NCBI GenBank assembly: GCA_020073185.1
Contig: JAIQFT010000047.1
Location: 1 to 32,846 of the forward strand
Origin: Terriglobia bacterium
GTDB taxonomy: Bacteria > Acidobacteriota > Terriglobia > Terriglobales > Acidobacteriaceae
Direction of reading: 5' to 3'
DNA: 32,846 nt
Shown here one piece after another: positions 9,185 to 17,422 of this stretch. The translations under genes were made by a program, and so were the position numbers. Every line of letters starts with the position of its first letter. Position 1 is the stretch's first letter. The notes beneath the pieces are model-generated. The model saw only the letters and a list, made by a program, of their open reading frames with translations. It had not been told where the DNA came from and ran no database searches.

Positions 9185-11467
9185 TTAGCTGAACGCGCTG
9201 TAATTCATCGCCCCGGCCGACATCTCGTCTTCCGATATCACGGCCAGGTCCATCGTGCCTTCCACCGGCAAGGCATCCACCGGCAGCCGGTCGCGCCACA
9301 GGCTGTAGCGCAGGCGCAGAGTCTGGCCAACCCGGGCGCCGAGCAGCGCCAACGGAATCTGGAACTCGAAATTCTTGTACATCGTCACGCGCACCGTATT
9401 GTTGTCGGGAACGCCGGAGCCGGCGATCTCGGTTTCCGAATCCGCCGCGCGCAACCGCCACGACGCGATCGCGCGGTTCTTGATTTTCAATTCCAGGCGA
9501 ACCGATGCTGGAGCGTTGTCGGTAACCATCTGTCGCGCGCCGCCGGGCGCCGCGGCCGCCGCTGGCTGCTCCGGACCGGCGCGATCGCAGGTTGCGATAA
9601 GCTCGAAGTCTTCCTGCGGAATGCCGCCGATGAAATCCAACCGGCCGTACAGAAAATCTTCATCGATCCCGGCATAGATGGCGTCGAGCAGGAAGACTTT
9701 GCCGTGCATGGCGCCGGCTCGGCGGTCGGCAGTGTACATGGCAGCGCCGATCCAGTCGAAGTAGCGGGTGAAGTCGGCGCGCACGCGCGGATGGATGTAC
9801 GCTGTCTGCGGCGCGAACGTGGGGCGCGCAACTCCACCGGCAATCGGCTGCGCCAGGTAAACCGGCGGCGCGGCGCCCAGCGTTTGGTAAACGTTCGACA
9901 GGTGCTTGCGATAGAGTTCGTCGAAGTCGCGGTCGTTGGCGGAGTGGTGCTCCGGGCCATACCACCAGTTCCAGTCGCTGCCCTCGGCAATCAGGATTTC
10001 CTCGAACGCGAGTTGGCGCTTTTCCGCCGGCGCCGCTGGCGCAGCCTGCGCATAGAACGTGCGCGCCGCCGCCAGGTAATCCCACGCCTTGTTGTCCTCC
10101 GGCGCTCCGATCCAGACGTCGAAATTGGCGCTAATCCAGGAACCCGGCACCAGCGAGCCAATCTTGGGCGCGTGGCGATGCCGCTCGATGGCCTCGCTGA
10201 CGGTGACCGCCTCCAGCCACGGGTCGCGTTGCAGCGCGTCGTAGACGCGGCGCAGAAATTCGCGGCCTGAGCGCGGGTAGTATTCCCACGCGTTTTCGCC
10301 ATCCAGAATGATCGGCACCAGCGCGTCCCTTCCCTGCCGCAGCACCGGCTCGGCCGCGCGCTTGATGCTGCCGATGAAGTGGTTGGCGGCGTCCTGCGCG
10401 TTCATCCCCGAGTACACGAAGCCGATCAGGTCCGACAGCGTGTGGTCGCGGAAGACAAGGTTCATGCGGGTCGCACCCTTCTCGTACAAGTACGGAGCGT
10501 AGAGGCGCTCCGCACCGCCAGGCCCGAGCTGACCAAACCCGTCGCGGGCGAAGTTGTAGCCCAGTGTGCGCCCGAGCACGCCTTCGTCGGTCGCCATCCA
10601 GCGAATGCCGGCCTGGGATGCGATCTCCAGCACCTGTTCCGACACGCTGCCCTCCGACGGCCACACTCCGCGCGGACGCTTGCCGAACACGCGCTGGTGC
10701 AGGTCGAGCCCGCGTACCAATTGTTCGCGCGCGTCCTCGGGATGACGGTAGGCACTCTGCGGAAGCGGCAGGCCCGGATGCGAGACCGCGCCCTGGCCGG
10801 TATCGCATACCAACGGCAGGATGGGATGGTAAAACGGCGAGGTCGACATCTCGATCAGGCCGCGCTTGGACGCCGCCGCGTGCGCCGGCAGCACGGCAGC
10901 CATGATCTCGCGCTGCTTGGCGGTGACGAGTTCCTGGTCCTGTCGCGAGTACTTCCGCTCTTTCTTGACCAGCGCCGCGACCTCCGGCTGCTCCAGAAAG
11001 AATTCGTCGAACCAGGCTAGCTGCGAAACCACCTGGAGATCGGTGAAGTCCTGCATCTGGAGAAGGCGCTGCGCGCGCAGCGAATCCTGACCGGCGCCGC
11101 GGAACATATCCCACAACTCGCGATATCGCGGATACCGCCCGATCATGTGCAAGGGATTGGCAAAGAAAAGGTAGTCGAGCGCAAAGCGCCGCTCCTCCGG
11201 CGAGAGCTCTTCCGCAGGCTTGGTGGCGACGTTGAGAAAAGGATCGTGCGCGCTGCCGGCGACGTAGTCCTCGATCTGCGTGATCAGCGAGGGCACCAGG
11301 TTGAAGGTCTGGTGGACATGGGGGAATTCGTCCAGCAGCTTGACCATGCCGTAGTAATCCTTGAGCCCGTGCATCCGCACCCATGGCAGGCGGTACTCTC
11401 CCGTCACTAGGTCCTTGTAGAAGGGCTGGTGCATGTGCCAGAGAATTGCGACGCGCAGAGTGGGCAT
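9185..11467 (-). CDS. Glycoside hydrolase family 57 protein
   Basis: A 760-residue retaining glycosidase of the GH57 (alpha-amylase/amylopullulanase/4-alpha-glucanotransferase) group, acting on alpha-glucans. The N-terminal strand ILWHMHQPFYKD, the nucleophile motif GVWPSEGSVSEQ (Glu) and the acid/base motif RWMATDEGVLG (Asp) are all present. A PYLYEKG/FRDHTLSDLIGF stretch matches the family, and a C-terminal beta-rich domain follows from about residue 560. No signal peptide, so probably cytoplasmic glycogen or maltodextrin metabolism. The start ATG 11467 gives the expected N-terminus. There is no Shine-Dalgarno sequence; a heptamer tandem repeat occupies the position where it should be. Confidence 0.93.
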   Translation of the reverse strand: MPTLRVAILWHMHQPFYKDLVTGEYRLPWVRMHGLKDYYGMVKLLDEFPHVHQTFNLVPSLITQIEDYVAGSAHDPFLNVATKPAEELSPEERRFALDYLFFANPLHMIGRYPRYRELWDMFRGAGQDSLRAQRLLQMQDFTDLQVVSQLAWFDEFFLEQPEVAALVKKERKYSRQDQELVTAKQREIMAAVLPAHAAASKRGLIEMSTSPFYHPILPLVCDTGQGAVSHPGLPLPQSAYRHPEDAREQLVRGLDLHQRVFGKRPRGVWPSEGSVSEQVLEIASQAGIRWMATDEGVLGRTLGYNFARDGFGQLGPGGAERLYAPYLYEKGATRMNLVFRDHTLSDLIGFVYSGMNAQDAANHFIGSIKRAAEPVLRQGRDALVPIILDGENAWEYYPRSGREFLRRVYDALQRDPWLEAVTVSEAIERHRHAPKIGSLVPGSWISANFDVWIGAPEDNKAWDYLAAARTFYAQAAPAAPAEKRQLAFEEILIAEGSDWNWWYGPEHHSANDRDFDELYRKHLSNVYQTLGAAPPVYLAQPIAGGVARPTFAPQTAYIHPRVRADFTRYFDWIGAAMYTADRRAGAMHGKVFLLDAIYAGIDEDFLYGRLDFIGGIPQEDFELIATCDRAGPEQPAAAAAPGGARQMVTDNAPASVRLELKIKNRAIASWRLRAADSETEIAGSGVPDNNTVRVTMYKNFEFQIPLALLGARVGQTLRLRYSLWRDRLPVDALPVEGTMDLAVISEDEMSAGAMNYSAFS

Positions 11468-11470
11468 GGT

Positions 11471-11498
11471 CAGTGACCAGCGGCCAGGGGCCAGAAGG
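11471..11498. repeat. Degenerate 7-nt tandem repeat (CAGNGGC type)
   Basis: Four heptamers in register: CAGTGAC, CAGCGGC, CAGGGGC, CAGAAGG. The array lies just upstream of the GH57 start codon, on the side of its ribosome-binding site. It shares the 7-nt period with arrays at 19193, 23951, 25171, 28347 and 31982. Confidence 0.6.
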
Positions 11499-11640
11499 CA
11501 AGGCCGGGCGGAGTAAGGTTCATTGTAATCTACCGTCGATCATGAGCAGTAAAGAGTAATGCACGCGAGGCGTTGGAGGCAAAACCCCGTGCTAGACTGA
11601 GCCTCGGGACTCGTCGCAAGAGCCGATTCCTGGCGACACC

Positions 11641-13962
11641 ATGCGCATCCTGACCCGCTACATTCTGGGCGAGGTACTCTCGCACGCGCTGATCGCGGCG
11701 GCGGTGTTCACCTTCGTCATCTTTCTGCGGGACCTTGAGCGCATCCTCGAACTGGTGGTGCGCAACAGCGCGCCGCTGCCCAGCGTCGCCGAAATTTTCT
11801 TTTTCACTTTGCCGGGCGCGCTCACCGTCACCGTCCCCATGGCAGTGCTGGTCGGAATCCTGATCGGCCTGAGCCGGCTGGCCGCCGACAGCGAAGTCAC
11901 CGCCATGCGCGCCAGCGGCATCGGCCCGGCAACGTTTGTCCGCATTCTTGCCATTTTCGTAATCATCGCCTGGGTGCTGGCGCTGGCCAACAACCTGTTT
12001 GTCGCGCCGCGCTCGGCGGCCGCGTTCGCACGCCTGCAAAACAAGCTGAAGAGCAGCCAGGTGTCATTTGAAATCCAGCCGCGCGTCTTCTACGAGGACT
12101 TCAAGAACCTTGTCCTCTACGTCCAGGACGCCAGCAGCGCTCAGCGCACGGCGCTGTGGAAAGAGGTGTTCGTCGCCGACATTACCAACCCGTCGGCGCC
12201 CAGGATCACCTTGGCGCAGTCGGGCGTGGCGGTCAGCGAGGGACAGGACAAGTTTCGCCTGCACCTGGAGAACGGCTCGCAGCACGAAACAGCGCCCCGC
12301 CAGCCGGAACAGTACGCCATCTCCACCTTCGCCGAAACCGACATGACCCTTTCGCTTCCCGTAGTGCAGCGGCAGGCCGGCGCGGTCGCTCCCGCGGCCG
12401 AGATGAGCACCAGCGAACTGCTGGAGCGCGTCCGCGACAACGGGCCGCAGAGCCGCGCCTACGCCATCGAGTTCCATCGCCGCCTGGCGCTGCCCACCGC
12501 CTGCATCGTGCTCGCGCTGGTGGGAATTCCGCTGGGGCTTTCCGCGAAAAAGGGCGGCAAGAGCGCCGGCTTCGTGCTCACCATCGGGCTGGTATTTCTG
12601 TATTACTTCCTCTCCCTGGCAGGACTGTCCATGGCGCGCCAGGGCAAGATGTCGGTCGCACTCGGCCTCTGGCTGGGCACCATCGTCTTCCTGGTCGGCG
12701 GGCTGTTTCTGTTGTGGCGCTCCGAGCGTATGCCGCTCAACATCGTTTCCCTGCGCGCCTGGTCGTCCGAGCTGCTTGGCAAAGTGAAGGTGACGGTTCC
12801 GGTGTCCGCGCACGGCGAGGGTGGAGCGTTCGAGCGCGCCGCCAGCCGCAAGCGCATGTTCAGCGCGCGCTTCCCGCTCATCATTGACGACTACATCCTG
12901 CGCGACTTCTTTCTCTATCTCGGGATGATCCTCGGCACCTTCCTGGTGCTGCTGCTGGTATTCACCTTTTTCGAGCTGCTGGGCGACATCGTGCGCAACC
13001 GCGTTCCGCTAATCATGGTCGGGCAGTACCTGATCAACGTTACGCCCTACTTCATCTACAACACTACCCACATCAGCGTGCTGCTGGCGGTGCTGGTCAC
13101 CTTCGGACCGATGCAGAAGGCCAACGAGATCACTGCGATGAAGGCCACCGGCATTAGCATCTATCGCGCGATCCTGCCGGTGATGGTGATCGCCGCCATC
13201 CTCTCCACCGGGCTGTTTTTCTTCGACCAGTTCTACCTGCCCCACGCCAACAAGCGGCAGGACGCCCTGCGCAACCAGATCAAGGGCAAGCCGGCGCAGA
13301 CCTTCCTGCGCCCCGACCGCAAATGGATCTTCGGCCAGCACTCCGACATTTATTACTACGAGTTCTTTGATGCCGACGGGAACCGCTTCGGCAGCATCTC
13401 GGTGTTTGAGTTCGAGCCCAAGACCTTTGAACTGACCAAGCGCATCTACGCCACCCGCGCGCACTGGTCGGATACGCTGCAGAAGTGGGTCTTCGAGCAG
13501 GGCTGGACGCGCTCCTTCCGCGGCTCCGCCATCCAGAGCTACCAGCCTTTTGACGTCGAAACGTTTGCCGAGCTCGGCGAACCGCCCTCGTACTTCAAGA
13601 AGGAAGTGAAACAGTCGTCGGAGATGAATTACGAGGAGCTGAACAACTACATCCACGACCTGCGGCAGAGCGGCTTCGATGTGGTCAAGCTGCGTGTCCA
13701 GTTGCAAAAGAAGTTCGCGTTCCCGATCACCACCTTTGTCATGGCGGTGTTGGCGGTGCCGTTTGCGCTCTCCGCCGGACGCCGCGGCGCGCTGGCCGGA
13801 GTGGCCATCGCGGTCGGAATCGCCGTGGTCTATTTCATTGTTTCCGGCTTGTTTGAGGCGATGGGCAACACCAATCAGCTTCCCGCGGCGCTGGCCGCGT
13901 GGTCGCCGGACCTGCTGTTCGCGCTGGCGGGCGGCTACATGATCCTGAAAGTTCCCACCTAG
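11641..13962 (+). CDS. LptF-LptG fusion permease of the LPS export system
   Basis: A 773-residue membrane protein containing two YjgP/YjgQ (LptF/LptG) permease units in one chain. Unit 1 (about 1-360) starts MRILTRYILGEVLSHAL and has the characteristic LSRLAADSEVTAMRASGIG; unit 2 (about 410-773) starts IIDDYILRDFFLYLG and has MQKANEITAMKATGISIYR. Each has a helix pair, a periplasmic beta-jellyroll segment and a terminal helix pair, joined by a ~50-residue charged linker. In other bacteria LptF and LptG are separate proteins that, with the LptB ATPase, lift LPS from the inner membrane into the Lpt bridge. LptB is not in this window. Convergent with the anti-sigma gene, 2 bp apart. Confidence 0.92.
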   Translation: MRILTRYILGEVLSHALIAAAVFTFVIFLRDLERILELVVRNSAPLPSVAEIFFFTLPGALTVTVPMAVLVGILIGLSRLAADSEVTAMRASGIGPATFVRILAIFVIIAWVLALANNLFVAPRSAAAFARLQNKLKSSQVSFEIQPRVFYEDFKNLVLYVQDASSAQRTALWKEVFVADITNPSAPRITLAQSGVAVSEGQDKFRLHLENGSQHETAPRQPEQYAISTFAETDMTLSLPVVQRQAGAVAPAAEMSTSELLERVRDNGPQSRAYAIEFHRRLALPTACIVLALVGIPLGLSAKKGGKSAGFVLTIGLVFLYYFLSLAGLSMARQGKMSVALGLWLGTIVFLVGGLFLLWRSERMPLNIVSLRAWSSELLGKVKVTVPVSAHGEGGAFERAASRKRMFSARFPLIIDDYILRDFFLYLGMILGTFLVLLLVFTFFELLGDIVRNRVPLIMVGQYLINVTPYFIYNTTHISVLLAVLVTFGPMQKANEITAMKATGISIYRAILPVMVIAAILSTGLFFFDQFYLPHANKRQDALRNQIKGKPAQTFLRPDRKWIFGQHSDIYYYEFFDADGNRFGSISVFEFEPKTFELTKRIYATRAHWSDTLQKWVFEQGWTRSFRGSAIQSYQPFDVETFAELGEPPSYFKKEVKQSSEMNYEELNNYIHDLRQSGFDVVKLRVQLQKKFAFPITTFVMAVLAVPFALSAGRRGALAGVAIAVGIAVVYFIVSGLFEAMGNTNQLPAALAAWSPDLLFALAGGYMILKVPT

Positions 13963-13964
13963 AA

Positions 13965-14729
13965 CTAGCTGTTCGCCTGCTTCAGCAACGCCGCCAGCGC
14001 GCTCACGTCCTCCGGTGCTGCGTCGCTTACGACGAAGTACCTCAGCCCGCCGGCGCTCCAACTGGTCACATTAAAAGACAGCGAGCGCCACGGTTCCGCC
14101 GCTGTCGGCAGCAGTCGCGAGAAGTCCCCGCCCTCCTGCAGGATGAATACCGACAGCCGGTGCTTGCGGACGCCATAAATGAGATGCGCGCCCGGCCGGC
14201 TGTCCAGATAAACCATCCGCCCTCCGTCCAGCGTGAACGGCGAACCCGCGAGTTCCGGCAGGTTGAAGGTGAAGGGCAGCTTGCCCGCGAACCACGGCTT
14301 GACCGTGTGCCGGTCACTGGAGACCACGTCCACCGGCGAGGCGCTGGCCAGCGCGGTGATGTGGCGGTCCACCACGCCGGCGATCAACTGGTTGCGCGCT
14401 GCCGTGCGTGACGGCAGCATGATCGCCAGTCCTAGCCCAATGACGGCCACAGCGGCCAGCGCGAGCCCCAGCGCCCATTGCCATCCGCCGCGCGCCGGCT
14501 TGGCCGCGATCTGCTGCCGGATGCGTGCGCGCAATTCCGGAGGCGCGCTGTAACGCTTGCCCGCCGACGCCGTCACCCGCTTTTGCTGCACGATCTGCAC
14601 CATCTCCGCCGTGCACGCCGGACAGCCCGACAGATGTTCGGCCATGGAGCGCGTCGTCTCCGGCGGGAGTTCCCCGTCGGCGTACGCATCGAGTTTTTCT
14701 TTCCATCCTTCGCAGTTCATGGCTTCCAT
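13965..14729 (-). CDS. Membrane anti-sigma factor with zinc-finger domain
   Basis: A 254-residue protein. The N-terminus carries a zf-HC2/ASD-like zinc-binding domain (Cys in MNCEGWKEKLDAYADGEL and the HxxxCxxC motif in EHLSGCPAC). One transmembrane helix follows at about 88-113 (GWQWALGLALAAVAVIGLGLAIML), then an extracytoplasmic domain of about 140 residues. Such proteins hold an ECF sigma factor at the membrane until a signal releases it. ATG 14729 directly follows the sigma stop codon TAG; a second ATG at 14720 (MNCEGW) is equally possible. Same operon as the sigma gene, which supports the pairing. Confidence 0.88.
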   Translation of the reverse strand: MEAMNCEGWKEKLDAYADGELPPETTRSMAEHLSGCPACTAEMVQIVQQKRVTASAGKRYSAPPELRARIRQQIAAKPARGGWQWALGLALAAVAVIGLGLAIMLPSRTAARNQLIAGVVDRHITALASASPVDVVSSDRHTVKPWFAGKLPFTFNLPELAGSPFTLDGGRMVYLDSRPGAHLIYGVRKHRLSVFILQEGGDFSRLLPTAAEPWRSLSFNVTSWSAGGLRYFVVSDAAPEDVSALAALLKQANS

Positions 14730-15284
14730 CTATCGCCGCGACGCCGTTCCCTTCTTCTGTTCGTATCCGAACTCGATCAGCTTCTGCCGCGCCGCCTTGC
14801 GCGCCCGCGCCAGCCTCGACATCACCGTCCCGATCGGGATCGACAGCGTTTCTGAAATGTCGCGGTACGACATTTCCTCCACGTCGGCCAGCAACAGCAC
14901 CTCGCGGAACGGCACCGGTAGGGCCTCGATCGCCTGCTGCAGCGCCTCGCCGAGGTCCTGCGTGATCACCAGCGTCTCCGGCGTGTGCGAGGTCGCCGGC
15001 GGCAAACGTTCCTCGTCGCCGGGCTCCAGCGGCATTGAGTTCGCATAGCTCAACCCGGCGCGCGAGGTCAGGAACGTGTTGCGCAGGATTTTGAACATCC
15101 AGGCGCGGAAATTCGTGCCCGGCCGGAACGAGCCGAAGCCCTTCAGCGCTTTGGCATAGGTTTCCTGCACCAGGTCCTCGGCGTCCTGACGGTCCTGCGC
15201 CAGCCAGTGCGCGAAGTTATAGAGCGAATCGAACAAGGGCAGGGCCAGCGCTTCGAACTCCGCATTTTTTCCGGCGTCCGGCAA
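14730..15284 (-). CDS. ECF-type RNA polymerase sigma factor
   Basis: A 184-residue sigma-70-family protein with only regions 2 and 4. Region 2 contains DAEDLVQETYAKALKGF and FRAWMFKILRNTF; region 4 contains ALPVPFREVLLLADVEEMSYRDIS and the helix-turn-helix IPIGTVMSRLARARK. The start is a TTG at 15284; no other start precedes region 2, and AGGTGG lies just in front. An autoregulatory promoter is visible upstream (15299-15324) and would give a very short leader. The anti-sigma gene follows directly, and the MPE/cupredoxin/cytochrome operon diverges from it. Confidence 0.93.
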   Translation of the reverse strand: MPDAGKNAEFEALALPLFDSLYNFAHWLAQDRQDAEDLVQETYAKALKGFGSFRPGTNFRAWMFKILRNTFLTSRAGLSYANSMPLEPGDEERLPPATSHTPETLVITQDLGEALQQAIEALPVPFREVLLLADVEEMSYRDISETLSIPIGTVMSRLARARKAARQKLIEFGYEQKKGTASRR

Positions 15285-15298
15285 GTTCCACCTATGCT

Positions 15299-15324
15299 AA
15301 CGGTCGAGCTTGAATTTTATTCCC
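15299..15324 (-). promoter_or_regulatory. ECF promoter of the sigma/anti-sigma operon (leftward)
   Basis: Reading leftward, GGGAATAAA (15324-15316) is followed by 14 nt and then GTT (15301-15299) within CCGTTAGC. The same two boxes with the same 14-nt spacing occur on the other strand at 15343-15368. A GGAA-type -35 and GTT-containing -10 are typical of ECF promoters. The predicted transcription start is only about 8-10 nt before the TTG start codon. Confidence 0.65.
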
Positions 15325-15351
15325 GATTTTTTTTCGCGCCGCGGGAATAAA
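15316..15351. repeat. Inverted repeat formed by two facing -35 boxes
   Basis: TTTATTCCCG (15316-15325) and CGGGAATAAA (15342-15351) are perfect 10-bp inverted copies around a 16-nt centre with an 8-T run. They are best explained as the -35 elements of two back-to-back promoters rather than as a terminator. Confidence 0.8.
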
Positions 15352-15368
15352 TCGGCGGTCGGACGGTT
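15343..15368 (+). promoter_or_regulatory. ECF promoter of the metallophosphoesterase operon (rightward)
   Basis: GGGAATAAA (15343-15351), 14 nt, then GTT (15366-15368) within ACGGTTCTAC. Box sequence and spacing are identical to the leftward promoter of the sigma gene. This strongly suggests that the sigma factor encoded at 14730-15284 transcribes the 15402-17296 operon. Confidence 0.65.
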
Positions 15369-15401
15369 CTACATCCCGATATCCCACAACCGGGAGGAAC
15401 C

Positions 15402-16373
15402 ATGAAAGACCTCGAACGCCGTTCGTTCCTGAAAATTTCCGGCGCCGCCATCGGCATTGGCGTCCTCTACCAGGTGGCGCCGCTGGCCTCCGCCGAAGCC
15501 GCCGAGGCCTTCCGCTTGCTTGGACGCCACAGCGGCGAAGCGGTTACACCTTTTTCCTTCGTGCAACTCAGCGACGCGCACGTCGGCTTCAACGGCCCGC
15601 CCGACCCGCTGGGCACCAAGGCGTTCGAACGCGCGGTCGAGACGGTCAACGCCCTGCCGCAGCAGCCTGACCTGGTGCTCTTCACCGGCGATCTGACCCA
15701 CGACAGCGAGGACAAAGACGTCCACTCCAAGCGCATGCAGACCTTCCGCGAGATCGCCGGCCGCCTGCATACGAAAAAACTGATGTGCGTGCCCGGCGAG
15801 CACGATGCCGGACTCGACGGCGGCGCCCTGTTCCGCGACGTCTTCGGCCCGACCCACTATTCCTTCGACCATCGCGGCGTGCATTTTATCGCCCTCGACA
15901 ACGTCTCGCGCGCCAAGCCCGAGGTCGGTTCGGAGCAAATCGCCTGGCTGAAGAGCGACCTGGCGCGGTTCTCCAAGTCCACGCCCATCGTGCTCTTCAC
16001 GCATCGGCCGCTCTTCGATCTCAAGCCGGAGTGGGAGTGGTTCACCAGCGACGGCGATGATGTCATGAACGTCCTGCAGGCCTACGACAACGTCACCGTG
16101 CTCTACGGCCACATTCACCGCGACGACGAACACGTCGAAGGTCACGTTCACAACTACGCCGCGCGCTCCCTCATCTTCGCTTTCCCCGAGCCCACCGCGC
16201 CGGTCAAAAAGCCGTACCCGTTCGACAAGGACCAGCCGTTTAAGCATCTCGGCATCCGTGTGGTCAGTGCCGCGCCCCAACGCCCCATCGCGGTGCAGGA
16301 CGTCGAGCTCACGCTGCGCGAGTACTCGGGGCTGAACGGGATCCAGCAGATTTTGAAATCGCCCAAGCTATAG
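15402..16373 (+). CDS. Tat-exported metallophosphoesterase
   Basis: A 323-residue calcineurin-like phosphoesterase. The N-terminus is a twin-arginine signal (RRSFLK, then a hydrophobic stretch to about residue 33), so the folded protein acts outside the cytoplasm. Metal-site motifs appear in order: LSDAHVG, TGDLTHD, PGEHD, FTHRPLF and GHIHRD. The third motif is GEHD where the family usually has GNHD, so the bridging-site Asn ligand is Glu here. GGGAGG at 15392-15397 precedes ATG 15402. It is the first gene of an operon with a CuA-like cupredoxin and a cytochrome c, under a predicted ECF promoter. The substrate is unknown. Confidence 0.92.
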   Translation: MKDLERRSFLKISGAAIGIGVLYQVAPLASAEAAEAFRLLGRHSGEAVTPFSFVQLSDAHVGFNGPPDPLGTKAFERAVETVNALPQQPDLVLFTGDLTHDSEDKDVHSKRMQTFREIAGRLHTKKLMCVPGEHDAGLDGGALFRDVFGPTHYSFDHRGVHFIALDNVSRAKPEVGSEQIAWLKSDLARFSKSTPIVLFTHRPLFDLKPEWEWFTSDGDDVMNVLQAYDNVTVLYGHIHRDDEHVEGHVHNYAARSLIFAFPEPTAPVKKPYPFDKDQPFKHLGIRVVSAAPQRPIAVQDVELTLREYSGLNGIQQILKSPKL

Positions 16374-16382
16374 GAGAGGGTC

Positions 16383-16745
16383 ATGCGTTCCAACTACCGC
16401 CGAATCGTGCTCGCCTCGCTGGTCGTGCTCGCCGTCGCGGCCTTGTCACCGCATCGCACGCGCGCGCAGCAGCCGCGGGTCATCAACATCACCGCCAAGC
16501 GTTTCGAATTCAACCCCAACCAGATCACGCTCAAGAAAGGCGAACCGGTCAAGCTGCTGCTGACCTCCGCCGACGTCACCCACGGCTTCTTTCTCAAGCC
16601 GCTGAAGATTGACGAGATTATTGAGCCCGGCAAGACCACCGAGGTCAACCTGACGCCGCAGACCGCGGGCACGTACCTGCTGATTTGCGATCACTTTTGC
16701 GGCGTGAACCACGCGTCGATGAACATGAAGGTCGTTGTGGAGTGA
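16383..16745 (+). CDS. Periplasmic CuA-type cupredoxin
   Basis: A 120-residue exported protein: signal peptide to about residue 28 (ends RTRAQ), then a cupredoxin beta barrel resembling the soluble part of cytochrome c oxidase subunit II. The copper ligands are visible: His in DVTHGFFLK and the Cx3Cx3HxxM motif in CDHFCGVNHASM, which is the binuclear CuA pattern of COX2 and nitrous oxide reductase. It lacks the transmembrane hairpin of COX2, so it is a free or loosely attached electron carrier. It lies 9 bp after the phosphoesterase gene and just before a cytochrome c, a plausible electron partner. Confidence 0.9.
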   Translation: MRSNYRRIVLASLVVLAVAALSPHRTRAQQPRVINITAKRFEFNPNQITLKKGEPVKLLLTSADVTHGFFLKPLKIDEIIEPGKTTEVNLTPQTAGTYLLICDHFCGVNHASMNMKVVVE

Positions 16746-16747
16746 CC

Positions 16748-17296
16748 GTGTGCCGCCGTCTCCCAGCACGTCGGTGCTCGACATCTGCCCGGGTTTGGCA
16801 GATGTGGGTGTTTCGGCCTCTGGTCTTCATCGTTGTCGCACTCGCGCTCACCGCCTGCAGCGTCAGCCCGCCGGGACGCGCCGAAACGGCGGTCATGACC
16901 ACGCTCAAGCGCCGCGTCACCGTCGGCGGCGCCAAAGAAAAGAATCCGTTGCCACCGACTCCGGAGAACGTGGTGCGTGGCCGCCAGGTGTTTTCCTCCT
17001 ATTGCGCTGCCTGCCACGGCCTCGACGGGCAGGCCACCGGCGTGCCCTTCGCCGCCGCCATGTCGCCACCCGTCCCGGATCTGAATTCCCCCCCGGTGCA
17101 GGCATACACTGACGGGCAGCTCAAGTGGGTAATCGCCCATGGGCTCAGCCCGTCGGGTATGCCCGCGGCGCACGGCATTTTGCGTGACGAGGAGATGTGG
17201 GCCATCGTCAGCTTCCTGCGTCACCTGCCCGTCAAGGGCAGCCTCGGCGAACCCGCCATGTACGGTGGCGAACTCCCACAACCTAAGAATCCCTGA
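16748..17296 (+). CDS. c-type cytochrome, probable lipoprotein
   Basis: A monohaem cytochrome c with haem motif CAACH in FSSYCAACHGLDGQATG and a likely axial Met in SGMPAAHG; it ends in a family-typical helix EMWAIVSFLRHLP. A lipoprotein signal is present (FIVVALALTAC). GTG 16748 is chosen because GGAG (16739-16742) stands 5 nt before it and it starts 2 nt after the cupredoxin stop. An ATG at 16802 (MWVFRPLVF) would give a more usual signal length but lies in the right arm of a hairpin repeat and has no ribosome-binding site. It probably exchanges electrons with the CuA protein. Last gene of the ECF-controlled operon. Confidence 0.85.
   Translation: MCRRLPARRCSTSARVWQMWVFRPLVFIVVALALTACSVSPPGRAETAVMTTLKRRVTVGGAKEKNPLPPTPENVVRGRQVFSSYCAACHGLDGQATGVPFAAAMSPPVPDLNSPPVQAYTDGQLKWVIAHGLSPSGMPAAHGILRDEEMWAIVSFLRHLPVKGSLGEPAMYGGELPQPKNP
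16781..16805. repeat. Perfect hairpin repeat ACATCTGCC/GGCAGATGT
   Basis: A 9-bp perfect inverted repeat with the 7-nt loop CGGGTTT, within the start region of the cytochrome c gene. A second, degenerate copy is at 28297-28323 (ACATTTGCC ... GGCAGA). This suggests an interspersed palindromic element, and its right arm supplies an alternative ATG for the cytochrome. Confidence 0.65.
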
Positions 17297-17422
17297 TTCG
17301 CGGGCCAACGAAGTATCGACTCGACCTCGATCTCGACAGTGGCCTTTCCTGAAACCTGCAGCGCGAAGCCGGAAGCCCTTCCTCGCACCCTGGGCTGCTA
17401 GAATCACATCTATATCTCGTCC

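Noticed and set aside
8019-9461. A 480-residue minus-strand open frame
   Set aside because: It crosses two plus-strand genes and the end of GH57 with no homology or ribosome-binding site.
15316-15351. The TTTATTCCCG/CGGGAATAAA inverted repeat as a terminator
   Set aside because: It lies between divergent genes where no transcript ends, and both arms match ECF -35 boxes with identically spaced GTT elements.
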